Positions 48,893 to 60,664 of a DNA stretch of 64,000 nt are shown here, one piece after another. The translations under genes were made by a program, and so were the position numbers. The notes beneath the pieces are model-generated. The model did not search any database, was not told where the DNA came from, and was given only the letters and a program-made list of their open reading frames with translations. Within the stretch, counting starts at the first letter, position 1; every line of letters begins with the position of its first letter. This DNA comes from Chamaea fasciata (taxonomy: Eukaryota; Chordata; Aves; Passeriformes; Sylviidae): positions 7,780,013 to 7,844,012 of the forward strand of contig JARCOQ010000006.1 of assembly GCA_029207755.1 (NCBI GenBank). Reading direction: 5' to 3'.

Positions 48893-49147
48893 GAGGGGTC
48901 AGATATTGGTAGGACAAGGGATTGAGGTTGAGCCAAGGGAGGTTCAGCTGGATATTAGGAAAAATTTCTTCACTGAAGGAGTGGCTAAGAACTGGAAGAG
49001 GCTGCCCAGGGCAATGGTGGAGTCACCATCAGTGGTAGTGCTCAAAAAACAAACAGACATTGCACTTTGGCATTGAGGTATTGGGTCAAAGGTTGGACTT
49101 GATGGTCTTGGAGGTCATTTCCGACCTAAATGATTCTCTGGTTCTGT
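48893..49147 (+). mobile_element. CR1 LINE 3' fragment, sense orientation
   Basis: Clear CR1 tail: ggttcagctggatattagga, aaaatttcttcactgaagga, ctgcccagggcaatggtgga, gtcaccatc, ggttggacttgatggtcttg, gaggtcatttccgacctaaa, ending attctctggttctgtg. Confidence 0.93.
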
Positions 49148-49611
49148 GCTGTGGTGGCACTCAGCTGCCACAGCCAGCACCCAGCTCCTCTGGGGATGCT
49201 GTGCCTGTCCCCAGAGGCAGCTGCCCAGAGCAAGGATGGTTTTGTGCTGCACGTCGTGCTGCCTGCACAGCCCACAGCCCCAGCTCTCCCTGCTGGGAGG
49301 GCGCAGCAGGATGTGTGGTGGGTGAGATCACACACACAGCTCAGGGACAGAGATGTCTCTGAAGCCACAGCTCTCCTCCCTGCTGAGCCATGTGGGGAGG
49401 GAGGGTGGTTGCACACCAGATTTTGGTGCCCGACCTCCTGGCTGGATGTTTTAACCCCCAGCAGAGAAGAGGAACAGAAAACCCAGCGTGGCTTGCAGCT
49501 GGGGCAGGGTAAGGCGGGCTCCTCCGAGCTCAGAGCATGGAGGGGTGGGACGGGACAAGGGCTGGCCAGGCAGGATGCCCATGGTGGTTGGCACCTGCCT
49601 GTGGGCTCAGC

Positions 49612-49900
49612 ACAGAACCACAGAGTTGTTTGGGCTGGAGAAGAACTTTAAGATCATCGGGTCTAACCCTTCACCCAGCACTGCCAAGGCCGCCTGTAAA
49701 GCATGTCCTCAAGTGGCACATCTACATGTCTTTTAAACCCCTCCAGGGATGGGGACTCCACCACTGCCCTGGACGGCCTGTGCCAGTGCCTGACAACCCT
49801 TTCAGAGAAGAAATTTTTCCTAATATCTAATCTAAAACTCCCCTGGCACAACTTCAGGCCATGTCCTCTTGTCCTGACTTTTCTTTGGAGGTGTCCATTG
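49612..49900 (-). mobile_element. CR1 LINE 3' fragment, antisense orientation
   Basis: Reverse orientation: aaccacagagttgtttgggc at the left (CR1 3' end), agaactttaagatcatcggg, gatggggactccaccactgc, ccctttcagagaagaaattt, ttcctaatatctaatctaaa at the right. It sits about 460 bases from the sense fragment at 48893-49147. Confidence 0.92.
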
Positions 49901-50377
49901 CTCCCAAGGCTCTGCAGAGGGAATTCCAGAATTTTTTGGTGTTTCCCAGCAAAGCTCAAGCCCTTGAAAAAATCAGTATTGCAAAACTTCTCCAAGTTTC
50001 TCCAGGGTCAAGTTTTTTGCTGCCTGATGCCAAGGCTCAGTCCAGGACAAGACAAAACTTAGTCCTGACTCATTGCTGAGGCCCAAAAAAGCCAAGGAGA
50101 CAAACTCAGAGGTGCCTGAGCGCTCTCTCCAACCCAAGGAGTTTTTGGGAGAGGATGGAGAAGGCTTTGCCATCTGAGCAAGTTTCCTTTGCTTATTGAC
50201 TTCCAGCTGAGTGATTTGTCTTAGGGGTTTGGAGGTTTCATATTAAATGAACTAAATAATTCTGCTGTGTGAGATCCCTGTTGCAGCAGCACTTATGTAT
50301 GTTGTACCCGGCAGATAAAATATTCTGGGAATTTATTTTAGTGTTTAATTTAATTAATTATTTAATTTTTCGTTTTT

Positions 50378-50411
50378 AAAATGAAAATTTAAATTTTAAA
50401 TTTTTCATTTT
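50378..50411. repeat. AT-rich palindrome
   Basis: aaaatgaaaatttaaa (50378-50393) is followed almost at once by its reverse complement with one extra T (50395-50411), within a 90-base stretch of nearly pure A+T. Confidence 0.7.
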
Positions 50412-50753
50412 TTCATTTAATAACTAGACCAGAAAGTGTGAATAGCAATAATTATACTCTCTCTCTTAAAAGTGTGATGCAGCCCCCTTTCATGCTCATG
50501 TGTATCTTAAAGGCTAAGTGAGAAGCTGAACTTTAGGAGAAAAGCACAAATGCCTGAGGGAGGAATGTTAAGGCTTCTGTCATCTTGCAAACATTTAAAG
50601 CATGAGTGAGTTTTGCTTCATGTGAAAGAACCACTGGAGTTTGAACTCAAATTAACCTTTCTCATAGCGAGGCAGTAGAGGAGCAAAATACACACCTTAC
50701 AAAATTTTTTTTGGCTTGGTCCAGTATGTGTTCCACTTAAATGAATGCTGGAA

Positions 50754-50817
50754 TTGTTTATAATCCCACAGAAGCTGGTGGAATAACAAGTATTTGTTTA
50801 TAATCCCACAGAAACTG
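50754..50817 (+). repeat. 24-bp direct repeat, period 40
   Basis: ttgtttataatcccacagaa plus ctg-type continuation occurs at 50754-50777 and 50794-50817 with one mismatch. Confidence 0.75.
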
Positions 50818-52843
50818 CAGATCTCACCCTGAGTGCACTGATCATAGGTATACTGATATACACAAGTACTTGTTATTTCAACAAATAATATATACTTTAA
50901 TATCCCGAAATTATATTAAACAATAATTAGAATAATATATTTTAAAAAAACAATTCCTTGTTTATACAAAACAGAAATTTAACATATTGTTATTTTGGCT
51001 TATTGAATGAAATGCAGTAAAGTCCAGAGAAACAGGGGAAAGAAGTACTTATGCTACCTGGAGGTAGTTTTTTTATTCCTAGAGGGGTTTTTTGGGATTT
51101 CCTTGCAGTTTCTGGGACACATCTGATTTTATACAATGACAGAAAAAGACATTTAGAAATTCCCATTTAACAGATCTGACCTGAATGCTTAGAACTCCTG
51201 CTGTGAATCCATTTCTCCTGCCAGGACAAGATATTTAATAAACAGCTACAGTGCACGAAGTTGTTCTGGATGAGGATAAATCTGAAGGAATTTAAACAAC
51301 ATCCATGGATAATGTATCTCCTTTCTCTTTGCACAGATTTCAATTTGAATAATTTAATAGAGATGTTCAGCCTTTCTCTGTTTTTGTGCTTTACTCAGCA
51401 GTTTATGATTGAAAAATTATTTTTTATACAGTAGAAGCTTTAAACTCAGAGATAACTTTACTCTCATGTCAGTAATTTTCTTTCAGTTGAATGTTTCCAA
51501 CTGCACCTGATTTGTTTTACGTTTTTGTTTCATAAAAACACAGACCATCCACATAAACATGACTGAGCAGCTTAAAACAATAAAGAAAAACTGAGCACTT
51601 CCAATACTAGAATAACAGCTGAGATACTGGCTAAAGACTGGCATTTTAAAAAAAATGCATTTATAGAATTTTAACAAAACCATGAAGGCTATTTTCTGCA
51701 ATGCCTGAAGTACCTGTTTCTGCTCTGTATCTACATCCTTTGAATATTTTAATGCTTTCAAGATCTGCACTGTTCATTGAGAGAATAACTGGATTATATT
51801 TTTATAATATAGATTATGTATTCTATATATTCTTTGTATATAGTCAATATATTCTATATAGAATATGTTCTATAACATGTTCTATGTCAAATAGATATAG
51901 AAGTACTATAAAATATAAAAGAAATAATAGTAATAAAAATCAGACTATTGCACCATGTAATTTTTTATCTCTTTTACAATTCCTTTCCCAATGATTTGTG
52001 GAGATGAGCACAACATAGGTGAGGTTTTGTTCATGAACCATACATCAGCAAAACCCTCCTTGTCCTTTTGTCTTAGTCCAAATTTTGTGGTGTCTCCTTC
52101 TGTCATTTAAGAGGAAATAGTTTATTTACATTTGAAGCAAGGCATTTGGGCTATATATATAAAATCCTGTTATTTTTCCTTCTAGGTATGGCTGTTCCTT
52201 GCTGCAGGAAGGATGGTGATAGTGGGAGACAGGAGAAGGTTGATCCATCATTGCAAGGAATCAAGGAATAAATTAGGGACCCTCATGTGCCAGGACATGG
52301 TGGCAGGAGCGACACTGTGATGGACAATGCTGTCACCTGTATCTCTCTCTCCTTGGATCCAGGGATCATGCTATTAGCAGAGATGCACAGAAACATTTTC
52401 CCATTAATTTTCAAGTTGGAAACCCCATGCCACGGCAGAACATGGCATCCCCGACCTTTGGCTGGCACCATCACTGTGCTCTCAGAAAAGAATTTGCAGA
52501 TATCAGGGAACTGGGATTATTTTCTCAGCCTCTTTTCATTAGTGTTTCTGTTTTGCACTTATTCATGCTCTGGGGGGGGGGGGAAGTCTATGAAATGGGA
52601 ATCTATTTTTATCCATCAGCACACAATTGTAAAATCTGCTGCTAAAATCTCTCCCAGTTTTACTGTCTAAAACACTGTATTAATAATTATAGAAATTACT
52701 ATTATTTTTTTTATGATTTCTACTGGTAAACTGCGCAAACCTGTGTTTCAACAGGCCAGACAACATCTTTGGCTGCCTCTGTCCTCTCCTCTTTTCACTG
52801 CATACAGGTGATGTAGAGTCTGTGTGGGTTTTGGTTTTGCTTG

Positions 52844-52845
<2 letters not shown>

Positions 52846-52873
<28 letters not shown>
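52846..52873 (+). repeat. Poly-T tract
   Basis: An uninterrupted run of 28 T. Confidence 0.95.
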
Positions 52874-52879
<6 letters not shown>

Positions 52880-54123
52880 GTTTTTTCCAAATACAAAGGA
52901 AAAGCAAAGACTAATTGGGGAATTCGGACATTGAGCAAATTCTTTGCTGTGGGTGAGCAGAGAGCCGAGGGGGTAAATCCCTATCCTTTGTGCTCGTGTT
53001 ATTGTAGTTGGGAACCAAGTGACTGAAGTCAATCAAGACAAGGTGGTGCTTTCCTGGGGAGGGGTCTCAGTGAAGGTCAGACACTGTGAGGATGTCCTGA
53101 GTGTAGAGAAGAAGGAAGAGGAGTGGGCTGGGCAGGGTTATCTCTGAGGCTGCTCACCTTCCTGTGGGAGAGGAGGGTTGAGCTGTGCAGTCTGTGTTTG
53201 CTGCCCAGCCCCAGCCCTGGCTGCTTGGCCATGGGAGGTCATCTCCTGTGCTGGCTGGGAGGTGGGAGAGCTGAACAAGGTGTGGACATTAGGTCAAGAC
53301 ACCTCAAGTGTGAGAAAGGGAGCTGGGATTTCAAAAGCAGCTGCAGAAAGAGGGAAAGCCCCTGTTTTTTAAAGAATAAACCTTTGCCCATGAGAAGTTT
53401 CAAAGGGGTTTTCTTACAGCTGTCCTGAAAAATGTACATAGCATAAAAACCATCTGCTTTTGGGGCAAAGCTCTGCTCACTACTTGCAGAGTAGGAAAAT
53501 GATGGTTTCAGTTAATCTGAGCTCTCACAGAGGATAAATTGTGATGGATGGAAATCAGAGGTGCTCAGAGTCTCCTCCCTGCTGCACCTGTGGTGGGATG
53601 GGGTCTCAAGCCAGTGTCCCCACAGTCATCAGCTGGGTGGCCTGAGAGCTTGGGTGAGTGTCCCAGCCTGGGAAAGCTGGCTCAGCATGATCCACTGCCA
53701 GCTTTATCCACTGCATCATTTAGGGGAAGCACCAACAGCTGGGCTTGAGACCAAGCTCTACAGAAAAATCAGTATTAAAGTGGAAAACAGCAGCACACTG
53801 CAGCCGGGAGGGGAGGGAGGGGAAGGCCAGTGATGCTGCTCTGCCACTGTGATGCTGGTGGTGCTTTACACCCACGAGCTCATCCCAAGATTGTGTTAGC
53901 CCCAACCCTGGGGACTCTGGACCACCCTCCCCTTGCCCTCACTGTAGCTGACACAGTGCTGGTGCCTGCGTGTGAGCAGATGTGGGGCTGGGGGCGCATC
54001 TGAGAGCGAGTGCTTGCTGCCTGTGCTCAGCAGGATGCCAAATTTCCAGCCCCAGCTCTGCCTTGGCACCCCGGGCAGCAGCTGAGCCTTGTTACCACCC
54101 CTGGGGAAACCTTGCCTGCTTCT

Positions 54124-54243
54124 GGCATCACTCAAGGCTCAGCACACGTGGGCATCGTTCAGGGCTCAGCATGCAGGGATGTCACACAGGATTCAGGACA
54201 CAGGTGTCACTTGGGGCTCAGCACACCCAGGCATCACTCAGGC
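54124..54243 (+). repeat. Minisatellite, about 27-bp unit, about 4.5 copies
   Basis: Successive variants of ggcatcactcaaggctcagc acac... start near 54124, 54151, 54178, 54204 and 54230. It lies about 850 bases beyond the CD8B stop codon. Confidence 0.8.
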
Positions 54244-55081
54244 CAGTTCCTACTGGCCATGCTGTGATGCTGGGCTCAGGGCCAGCCCCCGGGGCCCCTC
54301 TGTTTTCTCTCAGAGGTGGTGTTGACCTTCAGGCTGTGCCAAGCGTTTGGCCTTGTGTGCATGGCTTTGTCTGGTTTTCCTCTCCCACTCCTGGCTGTTT
54401 GCAGTGTCCCATGGGAGAAGACACCCTCCCAGATCTGCTCACCCCTGGAGTTTTTGCTCTGCTTTAACTCTTTCTTGGTTGGAGGCCATGGTTCCTTGCT
54501 TGCCAGACAACCGTGTCCCTCACAGACCAGGACCAAAGGACACCAGCCTGCAGAACAAAATAACTGAGTGATACATTCACTTTTGGTATTGAATAAACCT
54601 GCACAGGGTCTTTACAAGTTGCCTCTGCCCCATCCCTGCTGGTTGCTCTCAAAGAGTTTTTTACCGAATTTTTATCCACAAGTATTAACAGGAACAGAAA
54701 AAGTCCCTTTGTGCTGTCCTACAGATCAACACAGAGGAGACCCAAGGAGCTCACAGCTTACCAGCCCATCTGAATCCCTTTGGTACACCAGCCCCTTTTC
54801 CCCTGTGCAGAGCCAGCTGTGGTATTTGCCCCCCTCAGTGTCCTTTGAGAAGTGTTCAGGATACTGCAGAATCCAGCCTGGTCCTTTTGCCAGCTGTTGT
54901 GCCAAGGAAAATGTTGAAGTCATGGTCTGTTGCAGGAAAGAAACGTCTGTTTTGTGGTACAAGCCCACGTCTGTCCCTGCCAGGTCCTTCCAGGGTCATG
55001 TCCAGGCCGTGCTCAGCCTCATGCAGGGGAGGCTCCATGGCTTCTCCCAGCCTGTCCGAGGCCAGTGGGATTTACTGGGAT

Positions 55082-55122
55082 TTACTGCCTGTGGATGCGA
55101 AGCCACAGCCTCCGCCGCAGAC
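55082..55122 (-). CDS. CD8B: CD8B exon 5 (cytoplasmic tail)
   Basis: Acceptor ctctccccag; encodes RLRRRLWLRIHRQ and stop TAA at 55084-55082. Short, arginine-rich tail as in CD8 beta. Confidence 0.9.
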
Positions 55123-58100
55123 CTGGGGAGAGACAGTGTCTGTCAGTCCCAGGACGCCCTCCCAGCTCACCATCCTGCTCCTGGGCTGTCCCAGAGCCTG
55201 GCACCCCTCAGGGTGCTCCAGGATACTCACGGTAGAGGCGGTGGGCAGTGGGGACCAGGCCCAGCAGCAGGAGCAGGACACCAGCGGCCAGTGGGATCCA
55301 GACCAGGGGACTGCAGGGACCTGGAGAGAGGAGAGGACTCAGCACCTGCCACCACCCTGCCCCAGCAGCTTTGGGAGATGGGGTGTGGGGCGGGGAAGGG
55401 CGAAAAGCAAGGCAGGTCCTCAGAGGAGTGGTGCAGGATGTGACCGTCACTCTGGGGTATCCTTTGAAGGATGCACTATAGAATCACAGAATCACAGAAT
55501 GGGTGAAGTTGAAAGACACCACAGTGGGTCACCTGGTCCAACCTCCCTGCTCAGGCAGAGTCATCCCAGAGTACGTGGCACAGGATTGTGTCCACATGGC
55601 TTTTGCATATTTTTGACAAGGGAGACTCCACAACCTCTCTAGGCAACCTGTTCTGGTGCTCAGTGCCCCTCACAGTAACAAAGGCATTGCAGGGAACTTC
55701 GCTTTGAGGTCTCAATAACCTAAACTGAAATACATCCTGGCCCCTGAACCTGTGGATATCCCAGGGGATCCCTTCTACAGGCAGAAGTCAGCTCCATCCA
55801 GAGCAGGGGGGGTCTATCTCCTACAGGTGACATTGTGGTGGTGGCCCCCACCCCAGGACAAGCTCCAGCTGAGCCCTGAGGACCCCGAGAGCTCAGCAAA
55901 CCCCTTTTCCCAGGCAGCCTGGCCTGAGACAGTGCCATACCTCTCCTGCTGGCAGCTTTGCTTTTGGTTATCCACGGCACCGACTTTTTGGACACTGATG
56001 TCTGTGTAGTCTTTGGAGGCAGAGGCAAAGCATCAACTAGGGGATAAGGAGAAAAGAGGATGATCAGTGTGGCACTGAGTACAGCAGAGATCTCCAACAG
56101 CAGGCAAGAGGGGCTGGAAATTTTGGAGCTTGGAACAAGCCCCATCCAGTGACCCTTGCAAAGGGCTGGGCTCACTCAGAGGGGTGAGCTTGACCTGAGC
56201 CTCCTGGGGGTCACAGAATTTACCAAGAGCTTTTAAAAGTGTTAATAAAACAATGTACCACATAAAGACGGGGAGAAGCCTAACACAGGGAAAACTCCCA
56301 AGCTTGCCTGAGTGACATTTTCTGCCAAATCTCAGCAGCATTGCACAAAATCATGGGTTTCAGGAGATTTCGGTAGCACTGGAATGTTTTAAGGGATCCC
56401 TGGATCTTTTCTTTATTCACATTGCTCTAATCTTTGATCAAATTTTTATTTTTTCTGATAAAATGGGGGCAGGATTTATTATGGTGTATCTGAATTACAG
56501 TGGAACGCATTTATTTCTGAATAAAGTTGGCCAGGAAAATATGCCGGTAATTTCATTAAATAGCTGCATGTCTGACTGCTCAAACCATATTTATTCAAAA
56601 TTTTAGGTGATTGAAAGCTGTTTTTTTTTTTTTTTTCTGTTTCTATCCAGGATGCAAATTCCTACAGAAACCATTCTTTGACACGAAAAGATGAGACATC
56701 AGGGCTCTGCGATTTATCTGGACAACTTCTCCCTTACATTATAATAGACTCAGGGAAAAGAAACTTAAAAACAATTTGTTTTATCATGAGAACTAAAAGG
56801 AAAAAAAAGAAAATATTCAGCAAAGCCTGAGTCCTCCCTGAGCACCTGCTGCTGTTTAGTTTTTAATTAGTGTCCTTGATCAAGTAGCACTTCAAGCCTG
56901 TTTTTTGTGCTTTGCACAGAGATAGTTGCCCAGCTGTTAAAAAACAATTCTCCTTTATCTTCAACCAGCTTTTCTCTGAGCCTGCAAGAATCCAAAAGGG
57001 ATTTCTCATCCAGTTTAAGGTACAGAGTATATTTGCAAAAATACCCCAGAAAAAGTGGGACACTCGATCTGCTTCAGAGTCAGAAGCCGTAGAGGCATTT
57101 CGGTTAAATAAATTACTTGTATCTTTGTTAAATAAGTTATTTGTCTCCCTGAAAGTCTGCAAAAGATAGAGGCTGAATCCCACTTGAAATACATTAGTTT
57201 TTCTGCATCAGCTACTGCTCTGTGGTCAAAAAAGAAAATGGGCTGAAAAGAGCTTCTGTATGACCCAGATGTCTGTAAAGCCTCTCTCCTCCCATGACAC
57301 CTGCAGAAAACTGTTATTTCTGTTTGGATCTCCACAGGGATAGTGGGTTGTGAGCTTTGACAAATAAATCCCATTTCAGTATTTTTTGAGAAGGGTCGTC
57401 TTGAAAGCTGCCATCAGATCCACCCCAGAGATATGGGGGGTGATGCTCTCTGGCCTTGATGCTACTCTTGTCACTTGGAATGAGGGTAAGGACGAATTAT
57501 GGCATGGAAGGATCCATGAGCTGAGGAGGGCACACATCCAGCCTCTCATCCAAAGTACAGCAGGGAGCGAGAAAAACACAGGGCATGGCAATATCAGGTC
57601 TTCCCATGGAAATCCTAAGGCACTAGGACCAATGCTGTGCTCAAGGCATGCCCACAGCAGAGCAACTGCTGATGGCAAAAGGACTATCACATGAAGCTGA
57701 CCTAAATTTTAGCTACTTTCTGTATTTTCCGCTCTATCTGGTCTCACATCTCTTCAGAAAAACCCCAGAACCCCAACCTTGCAACTCAAAATCGGGAAGA
57801 ATCTACCAAAACTAATCACCCCTTTCCCAGGGCACTTCATCACAACCTGCTGGTGGCACATTTTGGAACCCCGAGGGTGCTGCTTACCCACTCTGAGCTG
57901 TGTCCCACTGCCCAGGAAGAGCTGGGAGGACTGGGAGACGGAGCAGTAGTAGGTGCCGCTGTCCGAGGGATGCAGGTGGCTGATGTGCAGGCTGTAGGAG
58001 CTCTGGGACCTCGCCTCATGGACACTAAACCTGTCCTGGCTCACATTTGTGCCGTAAGTGGCTTTGCCCAGTGTGTTGGAAAATACCAAGAACTCGAAAT

Positions 58101-60664
58101 GTTGTCTCTCCTGGCTCCAGCGGTACCAGTACACCCCAGTTTGCTCCTTCTTCAGCTCACAGGGGATTTCGGTTTTATTGTTAGTTTGGACTAGAATATG
58201 CTGTGGAGTTTGGGTTAGAGTTGTATAAAAACCTAAGGAAAAAGAGAAATATACAGTTATTATTATAATTTCATTATTTTTCTTTTGTGCAAAGAACAGA
58301 TTTTCTTTATGGGCTTAATAAAAATCATGTAGACACAGAGACGAGGGGGGTCACACAAGTGAAAAACAGGAGAGTTTTTTTCAGGATGCTCCCATATTCC
58401 CTCAGAGGCCTTTTTGGGTTCCCCACCTATTGTTTTGGCCAAGCCAAATTATACAGGCAGACTTTGCTGTGTTCACACTCATGGAGGGAGGAGGCTCTGC
58501 TCACACTCATGGCAGGGAGAGGGATGGAGAGACGATTTTGAGGGTGTCCCGGGGGCTGTATGTGCAGGGAAGAGCAACCCTGCCCGCTCCTGTGGCTGCC
58601 CCTCTCCTGTCCTCCTTACCTTTCTCATTTTTCAGACATTTCACCCCTTTTTCAACAAATTTTTTGTGCCTCTTAAGTGGTTTTCCAGGTTTTTCTTCTA
58701 ACAGACGCAACACTGATAAACATCTCAGGGACAGAAAAAGACCAAAAAATATGCAAACAACTCAAAATGAGCCAATTTGATATTAATAACATTTTATGAT
58801 TAATAAATTATTGTAATTATTATTTATTGTTGTCATTATTAAAATATTATTGTAATTATTGAAATTGCAATAATATTTTTTCAAAGGCATTTTGAGACAT
58901 GGGGAAGGAGAGGGAGTGAGGGGCAGCGGTGGGGTTCAAAGCTTTAGTTTGGGCTTTGCAGCTTTTGTGGAAATTATCTAAGTCTTGATTGTCTCAGGCA
59001 GACGTGAGGGGTGTCTGTGTGAGCAAGAAAGTGTCCTTGTGGAAAGAATAACAGGTAACTTGTGATCCTTGCTGTTCAGCAAACAGTCCTGCAAAGCTGC
59101 AGATACTCTGAGACCGAGTGAAAAACAGCCCTCTGAAGATAAGGATACTCCTGTTTCCTCCGTCTCTTTCCCAGGCGTGTTTTAAAGCCCTGCAAAAAGC
59201 TCAGGAATACGTTTCTTGTCTTTTTTTTGCGTTAAAATGTTCCTTTTATTTCAAAATCCCAAAATCACTTGCAGCAGGTTTTGCAGTCTCATGCAGCCCT
59301 GCAAAGCCAGCAGTGGGGGGATAGGTTGGCATGAGCCAAAAAACCTAAAGCCATTAATGTGGCACAAGGTCCTGAAGTCTCCCATGTTCCCAATGGGACA
59401 GGCAGAGAAGAGGGCTCTGGCGACTGACAGGGGTCCAGAGCCTTCCTCTGTCCCCACACCAGTGACCCCATCACTGCCTGTGCTGCGGAATGAACATTGC
59501 AATGCCAAAATTCAAGTGCTGCGCAGCAGCTGCAGCATTTTGCCACATCCTCTGGCTCTGTGACAACATTAATGTCTCCTCATTTTTAAAATGTGTAATT
59601 TTAATGTTTTAAAGCATAATTCTGCTAAATTTTGCCCTGGAAAACACCTGTGTGGTTTTTTAGTGAAAAAAATGTGTGCGGCCATGACACAGAAGGGGCT
59701 TCAGCCATCTTCTTGAGTGCCCTGAGGTCTGTCTCTGCTGGGCACAGGAAACATGACAAACTTATCCTTGACCCGTTGGAGACACTGTTACATAAGTCAG
59801 GAGAGATAAAAAGAGATTCTGGAAGATCTAAGCTCAGTGCCAGGGGTCAAGCCAGGAATGAGTTGGGAGGAGACGGAGCAGAAAACTCATCCTCAGTCAT
59901 ACCTTCAACCCCAAAATATCCCTGTTCCCTTTCATAGTGTATATTCAGGGGAGCCATGGGGAACCACGGTGCTTGGCCAGACCAGCCTGCAGCACCTTAA
60001 AAATGGCCCCTTTTCCTTTTTCATGGGCAAAGCAAACTCTCATTTATTGAGGTTTTCTCAGTGGTTCCTCACCTCACAGATCTATGGGATATCAGAACCT
60101 GTAAGGCAGGATGGTTTTATAACTCACCAATTCCAGCTGTGGCCCTTGGGAAATACTCAGTCGTCGGATGATTTAGAAAATTTGATGGGATGTTTATCAT
60201 CCTCATGGTACACAGGCAGTGAAGCTGCTATTAGCAGCTTCCTATGGTCCATCTCCGCTGAGGATGCAGTAAAAACTCTGTGGTGGCTATACCATTATGT
60301 ATTGAAATACGAGTAGGATATAGAATAGAACAGAGTAGAATAGAATAGAACAGAATAGAATAGACTATTTCAGTTGGAAGGGACCCACAGCAACCAACCG
60401 GTCCCGCTTCCTGACCAGTTCAGGGCGGACCAAAACCTAAAGCATGTTATTAATAATAGCATGATTCAAAGTTATTTGAAATAGGTAATAATATCCTGTA
60501 GATCCATACTGTGATGGTATATTTAATCTTCCACCATCCAGCTTCTGGAGAGTGGTGGAGGAAAGGCTCCAGCAAGATTTTAGATGCCCTCAGCCCTTAA
60601 GAGACGTGTCCCTCTTACCTGGGATCTGGAGGCAGATGCAGAGATGGAGCCATGGCCGGACCAT
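55082..60664 (-). CDS. CD8B: CD8B, T-cell surface glycoprotein CD8 beta chain (complete, 5 coding exons)
   Basis: Exons 60664-60619, 58232-57888, 56036-55941, 55320-55231 and 55122-55082 join with phase-1 GT/AG borders to 618 nt, 205 aa plus TAA. The signal is MVRPWLHLCICLQIP. The IgV domain (about 16-130) has Cys40/Cys112, VYWYRW, DSGTYYC and the J-like LFLGSGTQLRV strand, which separates beta from alpha. The hinge begins VDALPLPPKTTQTS; a GPCSP stalk cysteine (Cys165) follows. The membrane helix is LVWIPLAAGVLLLLLGLV, and the tail is a 13-residue RLRRRLWLRIHRQ without the Cys-x-Cys site. CD8 beta pairs with CD8 alpha on cytotoxic T cells and tunes MHC class I binding; it does not bind Lck itself. 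It lies upstream of CD8A on the same strand, as in other amniotes. Possible N-glycosylation sites are N34KT and N78VS. The hinge has Pro-Trp where many CD8 beta chains have a cysteine. Confidence 0.93.
55231..55320 (-). CDS. CD8B: CD8B exon 4 (transmembrane)
   Basis: Acceptor ctctctccag, donor ACC|gtgagt; 90 nt. Encodes GPCSP and the helix LVWIPLAAGVLLLLLGLV, then PTAHRLY. Confidence 0.93.
55479..55745 (-). mobile_element. CR1 LINE 3' fragment, antisense, in CD8B intron 3
   Basis: Starts with agaatcacagaatcacagaa (reverse of the CR1 terminal repeat), then cacctggtccaacctccctg, gggagactccacaacctctc and ggcaacctgttctggtgctc. Since CD8B is on the minus strand, this copy is sense to the gene. 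Confidence 0.93.
55941..56036 (-). CDS. CD8B: CD8B exon 3 (hinge/stalk)
   Basis: Acceptor tatcccctag, donor AGAG|gtatgg; 96 nt. Encodes VDALPLPPKTTQTSVSKKSV then PWITKSKAASRR; Thr/Ser/Pro/Lys-rich and free of cysteine. Confidence 0.88.
56037..57887 (-). other. CD8B: CD8B intron 2
   Basis: About 1.85 kb with a poly-T run near 56621-56637. No embedded gene recognised. Confidence 0.8.
57888..58232 (-). CDS. CD8B: CD8B exon 2 (IgV domain)
   Basis: Acceptor tttttccttag, donor GTGG|gtaagc; 345 nt, residues 16-130. Reads FYTTLTQTPQHILVQTNN at the start and SQSSQLFLGSGTQLRV at the end. Confidence 0.94.
58233..60618 (-). other. CD8B: CD8B intron 1
   Basis: About 2.4 kb. Contains an AT-rich ATT/AAT-type stretch at about 58780-58882 and a short CR1 end with a pentanucleotide repeat at 60312-60425. 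Confidence 0.8.
60312..60425 (-). mobile_element. Short CR1 end with expanded (TAGAA)n-type repeat, antisense
   Basis: agaatagaac / agaatagaat units at 60318-60366 are followed by ttcagttggaagggacccac, the usual sequence next to the CR1 3' terminus. The terminal repeat seems to have expanded as a microsatellite. Confidence 0.8.
60619..60664 (-). CDS. CD8B: CD8B exon 1 (signal peptide)
   Basis: ATG at 60664 in a strong context (gccaccATGG); MVRPWLHLCICLQIP; donor CCAG|gtaaga. Confidence 0.9.

Larger units (their letters stand above)
49901..54123. other. Gene-free interval between CD8A and CD8B, distal half
   Basis: AT-rich with an AT palindrome (50378-50411), a 24-bp direct repeat (50754-50817), TA-rich stretch near 51793-51912, G run at 52572-52583 and T run at 52846-52873. 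It becomes GC-richer from about 53100. No gene recognised. Confidence 0.6.

Noticed and set aside
49130..49651. Plus-strand open frame of 173 codons
   Set aside because: It starts at the end of one CR1 fragment and runs into another; low-information, Ala/Gly-rich translation without a known domain.
54568..55443. Plus-strand open frame of 291 codons (and an overlapping 265-codon frame)
   Set aside because: It is antisense to the CD8B membrane and tail exons, which have correct splice sites and phases; the translation has no domain resemblance.
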